This document shows positions 8,214 through 17,180 of a stretch of 64,000 bases of DNA, one piece after another. The notes under the pieces are model-generated. The model was given only the letters and a program-made list of their open reading frames with translations. It was not told the origin of the DNA and did no database searches. The DNA is from an uncultured Chitinophagaceae bacterium. Its GTDB lineage: Bacteria > Bacteroidota > Bacteroidia > Chitinophagales > Chitinophagaceae. Both the position numbers and the translations under genes were made by a program. The stretch is taken from positions 372,001-436,000 of the forward strand of contig CALGAP010000008.1 of assembly GCA_937958995.1 (NCBI GenBank), written 5' to 3'. Each line of letters begins with the position of its first letter. Position 1 is the stretch's first letter.

Positions 8214-8307
8214 TACTCAAGTGGAATTCTTCGCGTGGGATTTCTACGAAAAACATGGAGTTGTAAGTGGGATATTCAAGTTGTACACACAGTAAACGGT
8301 TAGAAAA

Positions 8308-8676
8308 ATGAAAAACTTCATCCTCAAATACTACTACGGCGATATCCCGGAAGACAAATCCGGCGGCGCAGCCGACGCCCGGCAAACCGCCACACAAAGC
8401 GACTGGCCGCTGTGGGAAGTATTCATCCGCAGCAAACAAGGCCTCGATCATAAACACGTGGGCAGCCTGCATGCCGCCGATGCGCAGATGGCCATCGAAA
8501 ATGCCCGCGATGTGTATACGCGCCGCATGGAAGGCGTGAGCATCTGGGTGGTGGAAAGCAAATACATTCATGCTTCCAACCCCGAAGAAGCGGAATCATT
8601 TTACGAACCCGCCAGCGACAAAGTATATCGCCACCCCACCTTTTACAATGTGCCCGATGAAGTAAAACACATGTAA
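8308..8676 (+). CDS. paaB: Phenylacetyl-CoA epoxidase subunit B
   Basis: PaaB is a small structural subunit that bridges PaaAC units of the epoxidase. The 122-residue protein contains the family segment WPLWEVFIRSKQGLDHKHVG, then HAADAQMAIENARDVYTRR and a C-terminal VYRHPTFYNVPDEVKHM. An N-terminal extension rich in Asp, Gly and Ala (residues about 12-32) precedes the conserved part and is longer than in the enterobacterial protein. paaC begins three bases after its stop, so the two are translationally close. Confidence 0.94.
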   Translation: MKNFILKYYYGDIPEDKSGGAADARQTATQSDWPLWEVFIRSKQGLDHKHVGSLHAADAQMAIENARDVYTRRMEGVSIWVVESKYIHASNPEEAESFYEPASDKVYRHPTFYNVPDEVKHM

Positions 8677-8679
8677 ACT

Positions 8680-9441
8680 ATGAGCAATAACCGCCAGATA
8701 CTATCCGATTATGTGCTGCACCTGGCCGATAACGCCCTGATACTTGGTCAGCGCAACAGCGAATGGTGCGGCCATGGACCGGTATTGGAACAGGATATTG
8801 CCATCACCAATATTTCACTCGACCTCATAGGACAGGCGAGAAGTCTTTACCAATACGCCGCGCAATTGATCGGCAACGGCGCCACCGAAGATAGGTTGGC
8901 CTACCTGCGCGACGCGCGGGAATTCAGGAACTGCCTGCTCGTGGAATTGCCCAGGGGCGACTGGGCGGTGACCACTTTGCGCCAGTTTTTCTTCAGCGCT
9001 TATCAAATGCTTTTGTTTCAGCAAATGCTGCACTCGAGCGATACAACGCTTGCCGCCATCGCAGAAAAATCGCTGAAGGAAGTAACTTACCATGTGCGCT
9101 GGAGCAGCGAGTGGGTGATTCGTCTCGGCGATGGCACGGAAGAAAGTCATAACCGCATGGAAAATGCCCTGGCCGATCTTTGGGCATTCACCGGCGAGTT
9201 GTTTGTGCCTTCGGATTATGAAAAATCTGTTGCCGATAATGGCATTGGTGTAGATGTAAGCAGTCTGAAAGATAACTGGCTGCAGAAAGTGCAGGATGTT
9301 TTCAACGAAGCAACACTAACCATACCCACCACCACCTGGTTTCAAAGCGGTGGTAAAGAAGGCATTCATACCGAACATCTCGGCTATTTACTGGCCGACC
9401 TGCAATTTTTACAAAGAGCTTACCCCGGTATGGAGTGGTAA
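8680..9441 (+). CDS. paaC: Phenylacetyl-CoA epoxidase subunit C
   Basis: PaaC is the ferritin-fold partner of PaaA and forms the stable AC core without holding a catalytic iron centre itself. The 253-residue protein has LILGQRNSEWCGHGPVLEQD and DLIGQARSLYQYAAQLI near the N-terminus, KEVTYHVRWSSEWVIRLGDG in the middle, and a C-terminal GKEGIHTEHLGYLLADLQFL, all characteristic of the family. It lies tightly between paaB and paaD. Confidence 0.95.
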   Translation: MSNNRQILSDYVLHLADNALILGQRNSEWCGHGPVLEQDIAITNISLDLIGQARSLYQYAAQLIGNGATEDRLAYLRDAREFRNCLLVELPRGDWAVTTLRQFFFSAYQMLLFQQMLHSSDTTLAAIAEKSLKEVTYHVRWSSEWVIRLGDGTEESHNRMENALADLWAFTGELFVPSDYEKSVADNGIGVDVSSLKDNWLQKVQDVFNEATLTIPTTTWFQSGGKEGIHTEHLGYLLADLQFLQRAYPGMEW

Positions 9442-9453
9442 AACAAATTTGAT

Positions 9454-9960
9454 TTGGCAACAAACACCAACATATCAACCCAGCAAATCTGGTCATTACT
9501 TGAAAAAGTAACCGACCCGGAAATTCCTGTGCTTTCTATCATTGACCTTGGAATAGTGAGGGCTGTCAACCACAGTGAGGAAAGCGGCGAGACCGAGATT
9601 GTGATCACGCCCACCTATTCAGGTTGCCCTGCTATGGATGTGATCAGGATGAACATCCGTATGACGCTGCTGGAGCATGGAATAGAGCAGGTGAAGATCA
9701 CCACCGTACTCTCGCCAGCATGGACCACAGACTGGATGAGCGAGGCGGGTAAAGAAAAATTGCGGGCCTATGGTATTGCTCCCCCCAATCCCAGTCAGCA
9801 GGTTTGCGATATGAAATTGTTTGCCGAAGAATCGGTGCAGTGCCCGCGTTGCGGCTCATACAGCACGCGGCGCGTAAGCGAGTTTGGTTCCACCGCCTGC
9901 AAATCGCTTTACCAGTGCAATGCCTGCCACGAGCCTTTTGATTATTTCAAATGCCATTAA
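9454..9960 (+). CDS. paaD: PaaD, Fe-S/maturation factor of the epoxidase
   Basis: PaaD belongs to the MIP18/DUF59 family and is needed for activity of the PaaABCE complex, probably for iron-sulphur or di-iron assembly. The 168-residue protein has the DUF59 core (VTDPEIPVLSIIDLGIVR, then TPTYSGCPAMDVI). It ends in a zinc-ribbon-like tail with C-x2-C (CPRC) and a second pair (CNAC) plus STACKSLYQ, as in PaaD of other bacteria. The start is a TTG at 9454, 12 bases after paaC; no ATG or GTG is available before the conserved core. Confidence 0.92.
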   Translation: MATNTNISTQQIWSLLEKVTDPEIPVLSIIDLGIVRAVNHSEESGETEIVITPTYSGCPAMDVIRMNIRMTLLEHGIEQVKITTVLSPAWTTDWMSEAGKEKLRAYGIAPPNPSQQVCDMKLFAEESVQCPRCGSYSTRRVSEFGSTACKSLYQCNACHEPFDYFKCH

Positions 9961-9967
9961 CATAATC

Positions 9968-10744
9968 ATGTCATCAATTCTGTTTGCGATCGAAGAAGGT
10001 GTGGGCATCATCACGCTCAACCGTCCCGACAAATTAAATGCCTTCAACCGCGACATGTCGCTGCTGCTGCAACAAAAGCTCGACGAATGCGCGGCGGACC
10101 AATCGGTGCGCTGTGTTTATATCACGGGCGCGGGTAAGGGATTTTCGGCGGGGCAGGATCTGCAGGAAGTAACCGATCCCAACGGTCCGGGTATGAAACC
10201 GATACTGAGCGAACACTATAATCCCATCATCACGCGCATACGCAAAATTGCCAAGCCCATGCTGGCCGCGGTCAATGGTGTGGCTGCGGGCGCAGGCGCC
10301 AATATTGCGCTGGCCTGCGATGTGGTGGTGGCCGCGCAGTCGGCTTCGTTTATACAGGCATTTTCCAAACTGGGACTTATACCCGACAGTGGCGGTACCT
10401 TTATTTTACCCAGGCTAATAGGCTGGCAAAAGGCAAGCGCGCTGATGATGCTGGGCGACAAAGTGCCCGCTGCCGCGGCAGAACAGATGGGTATGCTCTA
10501 TAAAGTTTTTCCCGACGAAACCTTTGCCGCCGAAAGCAGAAAACTCGCCCTTACCCTGGCGCAAATGCCCACTAAAGGACTGGCTTATACCAAAGAAGTG
10601 TTGAACCAATCCATGAGCAATAACCTGGACCAACAACTGGCGCTGGAAGATACTTACCAGCAGAAAGCCGCTGTGACCAGCGATTTTAAAGAGGGATTGA
10701 ATGCATTTCTCGAAAAAAGACCCGCTATCTTTAAGGGCGAATAA
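9968..10744 (+). CDS. paaG: Ring-1,2-epoxyphenylacetyl-CoA isomerase
   Basis: PaaG is a crotonase-fold enzyme that isomerises the epoxide to the seven-membered oxepin-CoA and also shifts a double bond later in the pathway. The 258-residue protein shows TLNRPDKLNAFNRDM, the oxyanion-hole segment KGFSAGQDLQEV, the second oxyanion segment AVNGVAAGAGANIALACDVV, and FIQAFSKLGLIPDSGGTF, which carries the acidic residue typical of PaaG. The ATG at 9968 is used because it is eight bases after paaD and begins the first beta strand; the longer frame would overlap paaD. A paralogue at 32493-33260 is probably the PaaF-type hydratase. Confidence 0.9.
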   Translation: MSSILFAIEEGVGIITLNRPDKLNAFNRDMSLLLQQKLDECAADQSVRCVYITGAGKGFSAGQDLQEVTDPNGPGMKPILSEHYNPIITRIRKIAKPMLAAVNGVAAGAGANIALACDVVVAAQSASFIQAFSKLGLIPDSGGTFILPRLIGWQKASALMMLGDKVPAAAAEQMGMLYKVFPDETFAAESRKLALTLAQMPTKGLAYTKEVLNQSMSNNLDQQLALEDTYQQKAAVTSDFKEGLNAFLEKRPAIFKGE

Positions 10745-10753
10745 TTGAAAAAT

Positions 10754-11188
10754 ATGGCTCAACCCACTACTCCCGCATCTGTTGTGGATGCAATGATGGA
10801 AAAAGACCGCTTCAGCCAATGGCTGGGTATCAAAGTGCTGGAAGTGCAGGAAGGCTACAGCAAGGTGCAAATGACTGTGCGCCCCGAAATGGTCAATGGT
10901 TTTGGCATTGTGCACGGTGGCATTCCATTTTCGCTGGCCGACAGCGCCTTTGCTTTTGCCTGCAATAACCGGAATAATATTTCAGTGGCGCTCGACGTGA
11001 CCATCACCTTTATGAAGGCAGTGAATGCCGGCGACGTGCTCACAGCCGAAGCCAAAGAAATACACAATGGCCGCACCACCGGCGTGTACATCATCGCCAT
11101 TCATAACCAGAAAAATGAGCAGGTCGGGTTTTTCAAAGGCACCTGTTTCCGCACCGGCAAGCCCATGATCAACGCGCAAGGCTTATGA
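10754..11188 (+). CDS. paaI: Hotdog-fold acyl-CoA thioesterase PaaI
   Basis: PaaI hydrolyses hydroxyphenylacetyl-CoA and related dead-end thioesters to free CoA. The 144-residue protein has a single hotdog domain with GFGIVHGGIPFSLADSAFAF, the HGG and downstream acidic residue that define the PaaI active site, and NAGDVLTAEAKEIHNGRTTG on the following strands. The ATG at 10754 is preferred over a TTG three codons earlier. It follows paaG by nine bases and its stop overlaps the start of paaY. Confidence 0.92.
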   Translation: MAQPTTPASVVDAMMEKDRFSQWLGIKVLEVQEGYSKVQMTVRPEMVNGFGIVHGGIPFSLADSAFAFACNNRNNISVALDVTITFMKAVNAGDVLTAEAKEIHNGRTTGVYIIAIHNQKNEQVGFFKGTCFRTGKPMINAQGL

Positions 11189-11781
11189 TTTACGCATTCA
11201 AAGGTTTCATACCAGTTGTGCATCCCTCTTCCTTCGTTCACCCGCTGGCAGCGGTTACCGGTAATGTTATTATCGGGAAAAATGTGTACGTAGGTCCGGG
11301 GGCAGCCATCCGAGGCGACTGGGGCGGCATCATTATCGAAGACGGCTGCAATGTGCAGGAAAACTGTACCATTCATATGTTTCCCGGCGTGACGGTGGTG
11401 CTGAAAGAAGCCGCGCATATTGGTCACGGTGCTATTATTCACGGAGCAGTTATAGGGAAAAATTGCCTGGTGGGTATGAACAGCGTGATCATGGATGAAG
11501 TAGAACTCGGCGATGAGTGCATCGTAGGCGCGTTAAGTTTTGTAAAAGCAGGAGAAAAAATTCCAAAGCGCAGTTTGCTCGCCGGCAATCCGGCGAAGAT
11601 CATCAAAGAAGTGAGCGATGAGATGATAAAATGGAAATCCGACGGCACGGCGCTATACCAGGCTTTGCCAAAGGAAATGCAGGAATACTGTCAGCCCTGC
11701 GAACCACTCAAAGAAATGCCGGCCAACCGGCCCAAACAGGATGAGCTGTATAAAACCTGGAAATCCATCAGAAATGGTTAA
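11185..11781 (+). CDS. paaY: PaaY, gamma-carbonic-anhydrase-fold thioesterase
   Basis: PaaY is a left-handed beta-helix protein whose homologues remove CoA from stalled ring-opened PA intermediates. The 198-residue sequence has many hexapeptide-repeat strands (GNVIIGKNVYVGPGAAIRGD, AHIGHGAIIHGAVIGKNCLV, VELGDECIVGALSFVKAG) and metal-binding histidines in IGHGAIIHG. A helical C-terminal tail follows, as in PaaY. Its ATG overlaps the paaI stop by four bases, which places it as the last gene of the operon and argues for translational coupling. Plain gamma-carbonic anhydrase is the alternative, but the context favours PaaY. Confidence 0.9.
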   Translation: MIYAFKGFIPVVHPSSFVHPLAAVTGNVIIGKNVYVGPGAAIRGDWGGIIIEDGCNVQENCTIHMFPGVTVVLKEAAHIGHGAIIHGAVIGKNCLVGMNSVIMDEVELGDECIVGALSFVKAGEKIPKRSLLAGNPAKIIKEVSDEMIKWKSDGTALYQALPKEMQEYCQPCEPLKEMPANRPKQDELYKTWKSIRNG

Positions 11782-11810
11782 ACGTTTCAAAGCATAAAAA
11801 GCACCTTTAT

Positions 11811-12407
11811 ATGCGACAATTATTCCTTTTCCTTCTGGTGACATTATCATTAAACTGTTTTTCGCAAACCCTGGTAAGAAAAGATTTCATCGTTAAAGTG
11901 GTCAGCACCTTCCCTAAACGCGAAGATGTGCTGACTAAAGAGTATGCCAAATTCGAAAACTTCTTTCCCCTGGCCATTTTGGAATTGAGCAGCGAAGACA
12001 CTACCCTGCAAATTCCCATTATCTATACATTTTTACAGTATAGGCAGGAAACAACGAAATATTTCCTGGAAGATGAGCATTGCAGTAAGTACAGCATGAA
12101 ATGGCAAGACGGGCGCTGGCAACCTGCCTTTACGTCGCAAGCGTTGACATTGACGGGGCAGTATCCAAAGTTTCTTGAGAAAGCCAAAGAAAAATACAAA
12201 CTTGCCTCCGGCAAGACTCTTCCTCTTATCCTGACCAGCTATCCCGAATGGTGGCAAGGCGATGAAACGCCCAAATCTAAATCAGGTCTGCCCATGACCT
12301 TCATCTGCCAGATCGATACCTACGATTTGGTAGATGATGACGCGCGACTCTATGTCTTTTACGACCCCGCCAGCCAAACCATAAAATTCATTTACCAACG
12401 CGATTAA
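11811..12407 (+). CDS. Exported protein of unknown function
   Basis: I do not recognise this 198-residue protein. It starts with a signal peptide (MRQLFLFLLVTLSLNCFSQ) and has a soluble alpha/beta-like body. The C-terminal segment FICQIDTYDL... ARLYVFYDP... IKFIYQRD faintly resembles the end of DUF1963/YwqG proteins, which is not enough for an assignment. It begins 29 bases after paaY and could be read through from the paa operon, but nothing in it suggests a role in phenylacetate metabolism. Confidence 0.65.
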   Translation: MRQLFLFLLVTLSLNCFSQTLVRKDFIVKVVSTFPKREDVLTKEYAKFENFFPLAILELSSEDTTLQIPIIYTFLQYRQETTKYFLEDEHCSKYSMKWQDGRWQPAFTSQALTLTGQYPKFLEKAKEKYKLASGKTLPLILTSYPEWWQGDETPKSKSGLPMTFICQIDTYDLVDDDARLYVFYDPASQTIKFIYQRD

Positions 12408-12414
12408 ATTCCAA

Positions 12415-12490
12415 TCCACCAAATCCTTGCCATCTGCGTAGTCCATTCTAGTCCGAGATCCCAAAGATCCCCTCAAATCCGTCCCATCCC
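12415..12490. repeat. Quasi-periodic ATCC-rich intergenic stretch
   Basis: The gap before obg is built from irregularly spaced TCC/ATCC words (AATCC, AAATCC, AGTCC, AGATCC, AAATCC, CATCC) about 7-14 bases apart. Similar wording appears near 59650-59700. It has the look of a dispersed low-complexity intergenic repeat and codes for nothing I can identify. Confidence 0.35.
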
Positions 12491-12493
12491 CAT

Positions 12494-12501
12494 TATCTTT
12501 G
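12494..12501 (+). promoter_or_regulatory. -7 box of obg
   Basis: TATCTTTG is a full match to TAnnTTTG and ends seven bases before the obg ATG, so the transcript would have almost no leader. Confidence 0.6.
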
Positions 12502-12508
12502 CCACTCC

Positions 12509-13501
12509 ATGGAGAAATCAAATTTTGTTGACCAGATCAGGATCTACTGCAAAAGCGGGCATGGCGGCGCGGGGAGTAAGCATTTTATGCGCACCAAGTT
12601 TAACCCCACCGCAGGTCCTGATGGCGGTAATGGCGGTCGTGGCGGTCATATCATTTTACGGGGCAACAAAAACCTCTGGACGCTTCTTCACCTTCGCTAC
12701 TATAAAAATGTGATCGCGGAAAACGGGCAGCCGGGCAGCAAAAACAGGCGCACCGGCCGCGATGGCAAAGACATTATCATTGAAGTGCCGCTGGGCACTA
12801 TCGCGCGCGATGAAGAGACTGGAAAAAAAGAAGCAGAAATACTCGAACATGGCCAGGAAATAATCTGGATTCGCGGAGGCCGCGGCGGCCTGGGCAATGC
12901 CGCATTCGCCACTCCCACTAACCAGGCGCCCGAGCACGCGCAACCCGGCGAGCCAGGAGAAGAAAGCTGGAAAGTGCTGGAGCTGAAAGTGCTGGCCGAT
13001 GTGGGTTTGGTTGGATTTCCTAATGCAGGTAAATCCACTTTGTTATCGGTGATGACCGCGGCCAAACCCAAGATCGCCGACTATGCCTTTACCACTATCA
13101 CGCCGCAACTGGGGATGGTGGAATACCGCGATGGCAGAAGTTTTTGCATGGCCGATCTTCCCGGTATCATCGAAGGCGCGGCCGAAGGAAAAGGATTGGG
13201 TCACCGGTTTCTGCGTCATATCGAACGCAACCCCGTATTGTTATTCCTGATTCCTGCCGACAGTCCCGATCACAAAAGGGAGTTTGATATACTGGTACAT
13301 GAACTGGAGAAATACAATCCCGAGTTGCTGCACAAACAATTTATCATTGCCATCAGCAAGAGCGATCTGCTCGATGACGAGCTGAAAGCAGCTATTGCAA
13401 AAGAATTCCCCGAACACCTGAAACCTGTTTTTATCTCCTCCATCACGCAGCAAGGACTAAGCGAACTGAAAGACCTGTTATGGGAAACCTTGAATAAATA
13501 G
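12509..13501 (+). CDS. obgE: GTPase Obg/CgtA
   Basis: Obg is an essential ribosome-associated GTPase acting in large-subunit assembly and stress control. The 330-residue protein has the glycine-rich N-terminal Obg fold (residues 1-158, with KSGHGGAGSKHF and PDGGNGGRGG). The G domain follows with Walker A GFPNAGKST (residues 169-177), G3 DLPGI, and a G4 motif reading ISKSDL where most Obg proteins have NKxD. It stops after the G domain, lacking the OCT tail of Gram-positive Obg. The patatin-like gene starts 47 bases later and may be cotranscribed. Confidence 0.95.
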   Translation: MEKSNFVDQIRIYCKSGHGGAGSKHFMRTKFNPTAGPDGGNGGRGGHIILRGNKNLWTLLHLRYYKNVIAENGQPGSKNRRTGRDGKDIIIEVPLGTIARDEETGKKEAEILEHGQEIIWIRGGRGGLGNAAFATPTNQAPEHAQPGEPGEESWKVLELKVLADVGLVGFPNAGKSTLLSVMTAAKPKIADYAFTTITPQLGMVEYRDGRSFCMADLPGIIEGAAEGKGLGHRFLRHIERNPVLLFLIPADSPDHKREFDILVHELEKYNPELLHKQFIIAISKSDLLDDELKAAIAKEFPEHLKPVFISSITQQGLSELKDLLWETLNK

Positions 13502-13548
13502 TAACTTGGTAGCCTGATCGACCTTAAAATATAACCATTAACCTTCTT

Positions 13549-15837
13549 ATGACAAACATGTACTCGCCGCGCAGGGAGCGGCTGCTTACGTTTTTCCGCA
13601 ACATCTTTCGTTCGCTTTTCGTTTTCTTCCCTGGTGTTATCTTCCTTGTTTTAACCATCGTGGCCTTCTGGGATCTTTCGCAGGGCGAAGATCTGATGGT
13701 GCTGGCCACCGAGCAAACATGGTTTTTCATTTTCTTTGAAATACTACTCACCTTCCTGGTGCTCGTGAGCTGGTACTCCGCGCGCATCGTGGCCAATGCC
13801 AAAAAGAACAGTCCTAATACACCACCAGGCTACCTCGACGATAAATATTACACCCACGTGCCACGCTTCATCGGGTTTTCTTTTTTCACTATCATATTGC
13901 TGGCATTTGCGCAAACGCCGTTTTTTACGCAGGCCAGTGTGCCCAAATGGGTTTTTTACGTGTTGCTGGCCTTGTCGCTTCCTTATTACAGGATGCTGAC
14001 CAGGTTTTTCACGCGGCGCTTCCGGGTTATAAAACCCAACACGCTCTTTTGGGCAACCATTGCACTGATAGCTGTCAGCACCATCATCTTAACTGTAAGC
14101 GTGGGCAGGTATACCTGGCCGGTACTGGTGCTGATGGTGATATTGTTGCTGGTGTTGCAGGCATGTTTCCTGATACTGGTAATTACCCGAAGACAGGTGC
14201 TGGACCAGGAAGCGATTAAAGGAGCGCCCCAACCCAAACCTTTCAACAAATGGGCAAAAAAGTCTGCCGATTTTGCGCAACTGCCGAGCGCGGAAGTGAA
14301 TTTTCATTTTGGTTTTTTGATAATCTGCCTCATCGCTTTGGTGATATACCTGCTCAGCATGTTCAATATCCGTTTCGCGGTCATGCTCGGTAGTTTTCCT
14401 TTTGTACTATTGGCCTTTGGCGTGCTGCTGGGTGTGGGATTTCTGCTTACTTCTATTTCCATACGCATCGGGCTGAACGTGCATTTCATCATCATCTTCT
14501 TTGTATTTCTGTTCGGCACCTGGGTAGAGCGGCATCGCGTGGATTTACTGGAAAGAGAACCGGCTGCGGAACGTCCGTTCATAAACCGGGCGGGGTTAAA
14601 GGAATATTTTCTGAAATGGATAGAAGAAAGAGATTTGCTGATTGACCGGTCCAGCGAGTTCCCGGTTTATTTTGTTTTATCAGATGGTGGCGCTTCGCGC
14701 TCAGGTTATTGGGTGGCGTCGGTGCTGGGAAAGCTGGAAGACACTACGCAACGGAAATTCTCCAAACACCTGTTTTGTCTTTCGGGTGCCTCGGGCGGAA
14801 GCGTGGGCAATGCGGCTTTCTTTTCTTTACTGAAAGAGGCCGGTGATCGTCCGCGCCCTGCTGACGACAAAACATTTTACCAGGCGGGGCGCGAATACCT
14901 GCGCAGCGATTTTCTCACCTATACACTCAGCCGCATGCTCGGCTACGATTTCTTCATACAATTGTGGCCTTTCGAAACTTCCCGGGACCGCGCCAAAGCC
15001 TTGACCGAAGCACTGGAAGAGGCGCCGCCGGAAGGCGTGCTGCTGAAATCAAAATTGGCCCTGCCGCTCTCTTCAGTGGCTGTGTATAAAGACAGCATAC
15101 GTACCGATCTGCCCATCATTTGCATCAATGCCACGCGCATGCAGGATGGTCAGCCCTCGGTGATCAGCACCATTGATATTGATCCCGCCATTTTCAGTAA
15201 CCGTGTGGATGTGCTCGACAAACTGCAGCCCGGAAAAGATATGAAGCTGAGCACGGCCGTGGTATTGGGTGCCAGCTTCCCTTATGTGAGTCCGGCAGGC
15301 CGCATTGACGAAACACGTGTATTGCGAAATGGAGAACTGGTGACCAGGCCGAATTACTTTGTGGATGGCGGATACGTTGACAATTCCGGCGCAGGTGTTG
15401 TGTTTGAAATGATCAACAAACTTGGCTCCTGGCGCGACTCCATTGCTACGCAACCGGAGAATAGTGTTTTATCCGATCGTGTAAAAAAACTCTCATTTTA
15501 CGTTTTGCATATCAGCAATGGCCGCAGCGGAGAGTTATTGTTAAGAAAAGTAAACCCGTTCGTAAACGACCTCGCCGCGCCATTGAAAACGCTGGTGGGT
15601 TCGTATAACGTGCAAACCAGTTTCAACGACAGCCGGCTGAAAAACTACCTGCGTACCGAATACCGCAACGATGATCATTATAAATCTATCAACCTGTACC
15701 GGCAAATGGAACCACTTACCTATTCCATGAACTGGGTGATATCGGGACGTACGCTGGATAGTATGGATGTAAGACTTCACTCCGAAGAAGTAAATAAATA
15801 TTTCGGCAACATTATTAAGGAGCTGAACTCTCCCTAA
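13549..15837 (+). CDS. Membrane protein with patatin-like phospholipase domain
   Basis: The 762-residue protein has two parts. Residues about 15-330 contain eight or so hydrophobic membrane segments in three blocks. Residues about 355-700 form a patatin-like acyl hydrolase: LSDGGASRSGYW gives a glycine-rich oxyanion region, FCLSGASGGSVGN holds the nucleophile serine in G-x-S-x-G, and FVDGGYVDNSG supplies the catalytic Asp of the DG[GA] motif. It should therefore hydrolyse acyl esters of membrane lipids at the inner membrane. The substrate is unknown. The length is well above single-domain patatins because of the membrane part. Confidence 0.8.
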   Translation: MTNMYSPRRERLLTFFRNIFRSLFVFFPGVIFLVLTIVAFWDLSQGEDLMVLATEQTWFFIFFEILLTFLVLVSWYSARIVANAKKNSPNTPPGYLDDKYYTHVPRFIGFSFFTIILLAFAQTPFFTQASVPKWVFYVLLALSLPYYRMLTRFFTRRFRVIKPNTLFWATIALIAVSTIILTVSVGRYTWPVLVLMVILLLVLQACFLILVITRRQVLDQEAIKGAPQPKPFNKWAKKSADFAQLPSAEVNFHFGFLIICLIALVIYLLSMFNIRFAVMLGSFPFVLLAFGVLLGVGFLLTSISIRIGLNVHFIIIFFVFLFGTWVERHRVDLLEREPAAERPFINRAGLKEYFLKWIEERDLLIDRSSEFPVYFVLSDGGASRSGYWVASVLGKLEDTTQRKFSKHLFCLSGASGGSVGNAAFFSLLKEAGDRPRPADDKTFYQAGREYLRSDFLTYTLSRMLGYDFFIQLWPFETSRDRAKALTEALEEAPPEGVLLKSKLALPLSSVAVYKDSIRTDLPIICINATRMQDGQPSVISTIDIDPAIFSNRVDVLDKLQPGKDMKLSTAVVLGASFPYVSPAGRIDETRVLRNGELVTRPNYFVDGGYVDNSGAGVVFEMINKLGSWRDSIATQPENSVLSDRVKKLSFYVLHISNGRSGELLLRKVNPFVNDLAAPLKTLVGSYNVQTSFNDSRLKNYLRTEYRNDDHYKSINLYRQMEPLTYSMNWVISGRTLDSMDVRLHSEEVNKYFGNIIKELNSP

Positions 15838-15853
15838 AAACTTGCGCGAAAAC

Positions 15854-16462
15854 CTATTTCACCGGCGCATTATCCTTCCACCGCCACAAATACATACAAG
15901 CATAAGTTCTGTATGGACTCCATTTTTTCGAAATCTGCAGCATCTTTTCCCTGAAAGCTTTCTTATCCTCTCTGTCCAGCTTATACAACGCTATCATCGC
16001 ATTCTGTATCCCCAAATCATCTATCGCAAACACATCTTCGCGGCCGAGTGCAAACATCAGCAGCATCTCAACCGTCCATCTGCCCACGCCTTTTATCTGC
16101 GTGAGATAGGCAATCACTTCCTCATCACTCATCTTGTTTATTTTCTTCAGTTCCATACCCTGCTCAATAGCGAAGCGGGCTACGTTTTGAACGTAATTTA
16201 CTTTTGCGTTGGAAAGACCAATGTCACGCAACGTGGCCGGAGGGGTGTCCACAATCTGTTGCGGCGTAGGTTCTTTGCCGCCATATAAATCGAGAAAACG
16301 CTGGTAAATAACGGCCGCCACTTTCGTGGAAAGCTGCTGGCTCATGATGGAAGCGCAAAGATAAGTGCAGAGGTTTTTTCGCTTCTTCAATACCAGCTCG
16401 CCGTTTTGCCCGATCAGTTTTTTGAATCGTTTGTCTTTGCTTAAATGAATAATATGTGACAT
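15854..16462 (-). CDS. AlkA-like DNA-3-methyladenine glycosylase (HhH-GPD)
   Basis: This 202-residue base-excision enzyme should remove alkylated purines from DNA. It has the helix-hairpin-helix segment LTQIKGVGRWTVEMLLMF (residues 120-137) and the downstream catalytic aspartate in AIDDLGIQ (D149). The N-terminal region ASIMSQQLSTKVA matches the compact AlkA-type core, without the larger E. coli AlkA N-terminal domain. It is a monocistronic gene, convergent with the patatin gene. A paralogue with the same motifs is found at 33257-33883 in the paaZ unit. Confidence 0.88.
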   Translation of the reverse strand: MSHIIHLSKDKRFKKLIGQNGELVLKKRKNLCTYLCASIMSQQLSTKVAAVIYQRFLDLYGGKEPTPQQIVDTPPATLRDIGLSNAKVNYVQNVARFAIEQGMELKKINKMSDEEVIAYLTQIKGVGRWTVEMLLMFALGREDVFAIDDLGIQNAMIALYKLDREDKKAFREKMLQISKKWSPYRTYACMYLWRWKDNAPVK

Positions 16463-16508
16463 TTCATGGCTATTTTTCTAATTCCTAACTTGAATTTATA
16501 AACTTTCA

Positions 16509-17180
16509 ATGAACAGGGAAATAATTTTAACCGCGGATGGCTCGGCGTCTATACAAATCGCTTCTCAAAACGTAACGTATCATTCACGGCATGGCGCCCT
16601 TACCGAATCGATGCACGTGTTTATCGAAGCAGGCTATTTGTATTGGCAGCAGCAGGTGAAAGAGAAAAATGACTGCGCAGTTTTCGAAATGGGGTTTGGA
16701 ACAGGCCTTAACGCATTGCTCACACTTACTGAAGCAGAAGAATTTCAGTGCCGCACAAAATATACCACCGTTGAGTTATTTCCTTTAGAAAAAGAAATTA
16801 CTGGCCGGTTAAATTATCCTGATCCTACAAATGCATTAGATAAATTGCACGCATGTGATTGGGAAAAAGAAATTGCCATCACTTCCTTCTTTTCTCTTAA
16901 AAAAATAAATACATCGCTGCAGGATTTTACGACAGGCGAAGAATTCGATATCATCTACTACGATGCCTTTGCGCCCAATGCGCAGCCGGAACTCTGGACA
17001 AAAGAAATGTTTGAAAAACTATATGCAATGCTGCATCCGGGCGGACTGCTGGTAACATACTGCAGCAAAGGCGAGGTGCAACGCGCCATGAAAGCAGCAG
17101 GTTTTGCCATTGAAAAATTACCCGGACCTCCGGGCAAGCGGGAAATGATACGCGCACAAAAGGCTTATTCAAAGGTATAA
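16509..17180 (+). CDS. mnmD: tRNA mnm5U34 methyltransferase, MnmD type
   Basis: The protein corresponds to the methyltransferase half of MnmC, which completes 5-methylaminomethyl-2-thiouridine at the tRNA wobble base; the FAD oxidase half is absent, as in stand-alone MnmD. The 223 residues show YHSRHGALTESMHVFIEAG, the SAM-binding loop VFEMGFGTGLNALL, the catalytic-region DIIYYDAFAPNAQPELW, and LLVTYCSKGEVQRAMKAAGF. Its last 16 bases overlap the end of cysS on the other strand. No dedicated terminator separates the two genes. Confidence 0.9.
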   Translation: MNREIILTADGSASIQIASQNVTYHSRHGALTESMHVFIEAGYLYWQQQVKEKNDCAVFEMGFGTGLNALLTLTEAEEFQCRTKYTTVELFPLEKEITGRLNYPDPTNALDKLHACDWEKEIAITSFFSLKKINTSLQDFTTGEEFDIIYYDAFAPNAQPELWTKEMFEKLYAMLHPGGLLVTYCSKGEVQRAMKAAGFAIEKLPGPPGKREMIRAQKAYSKV

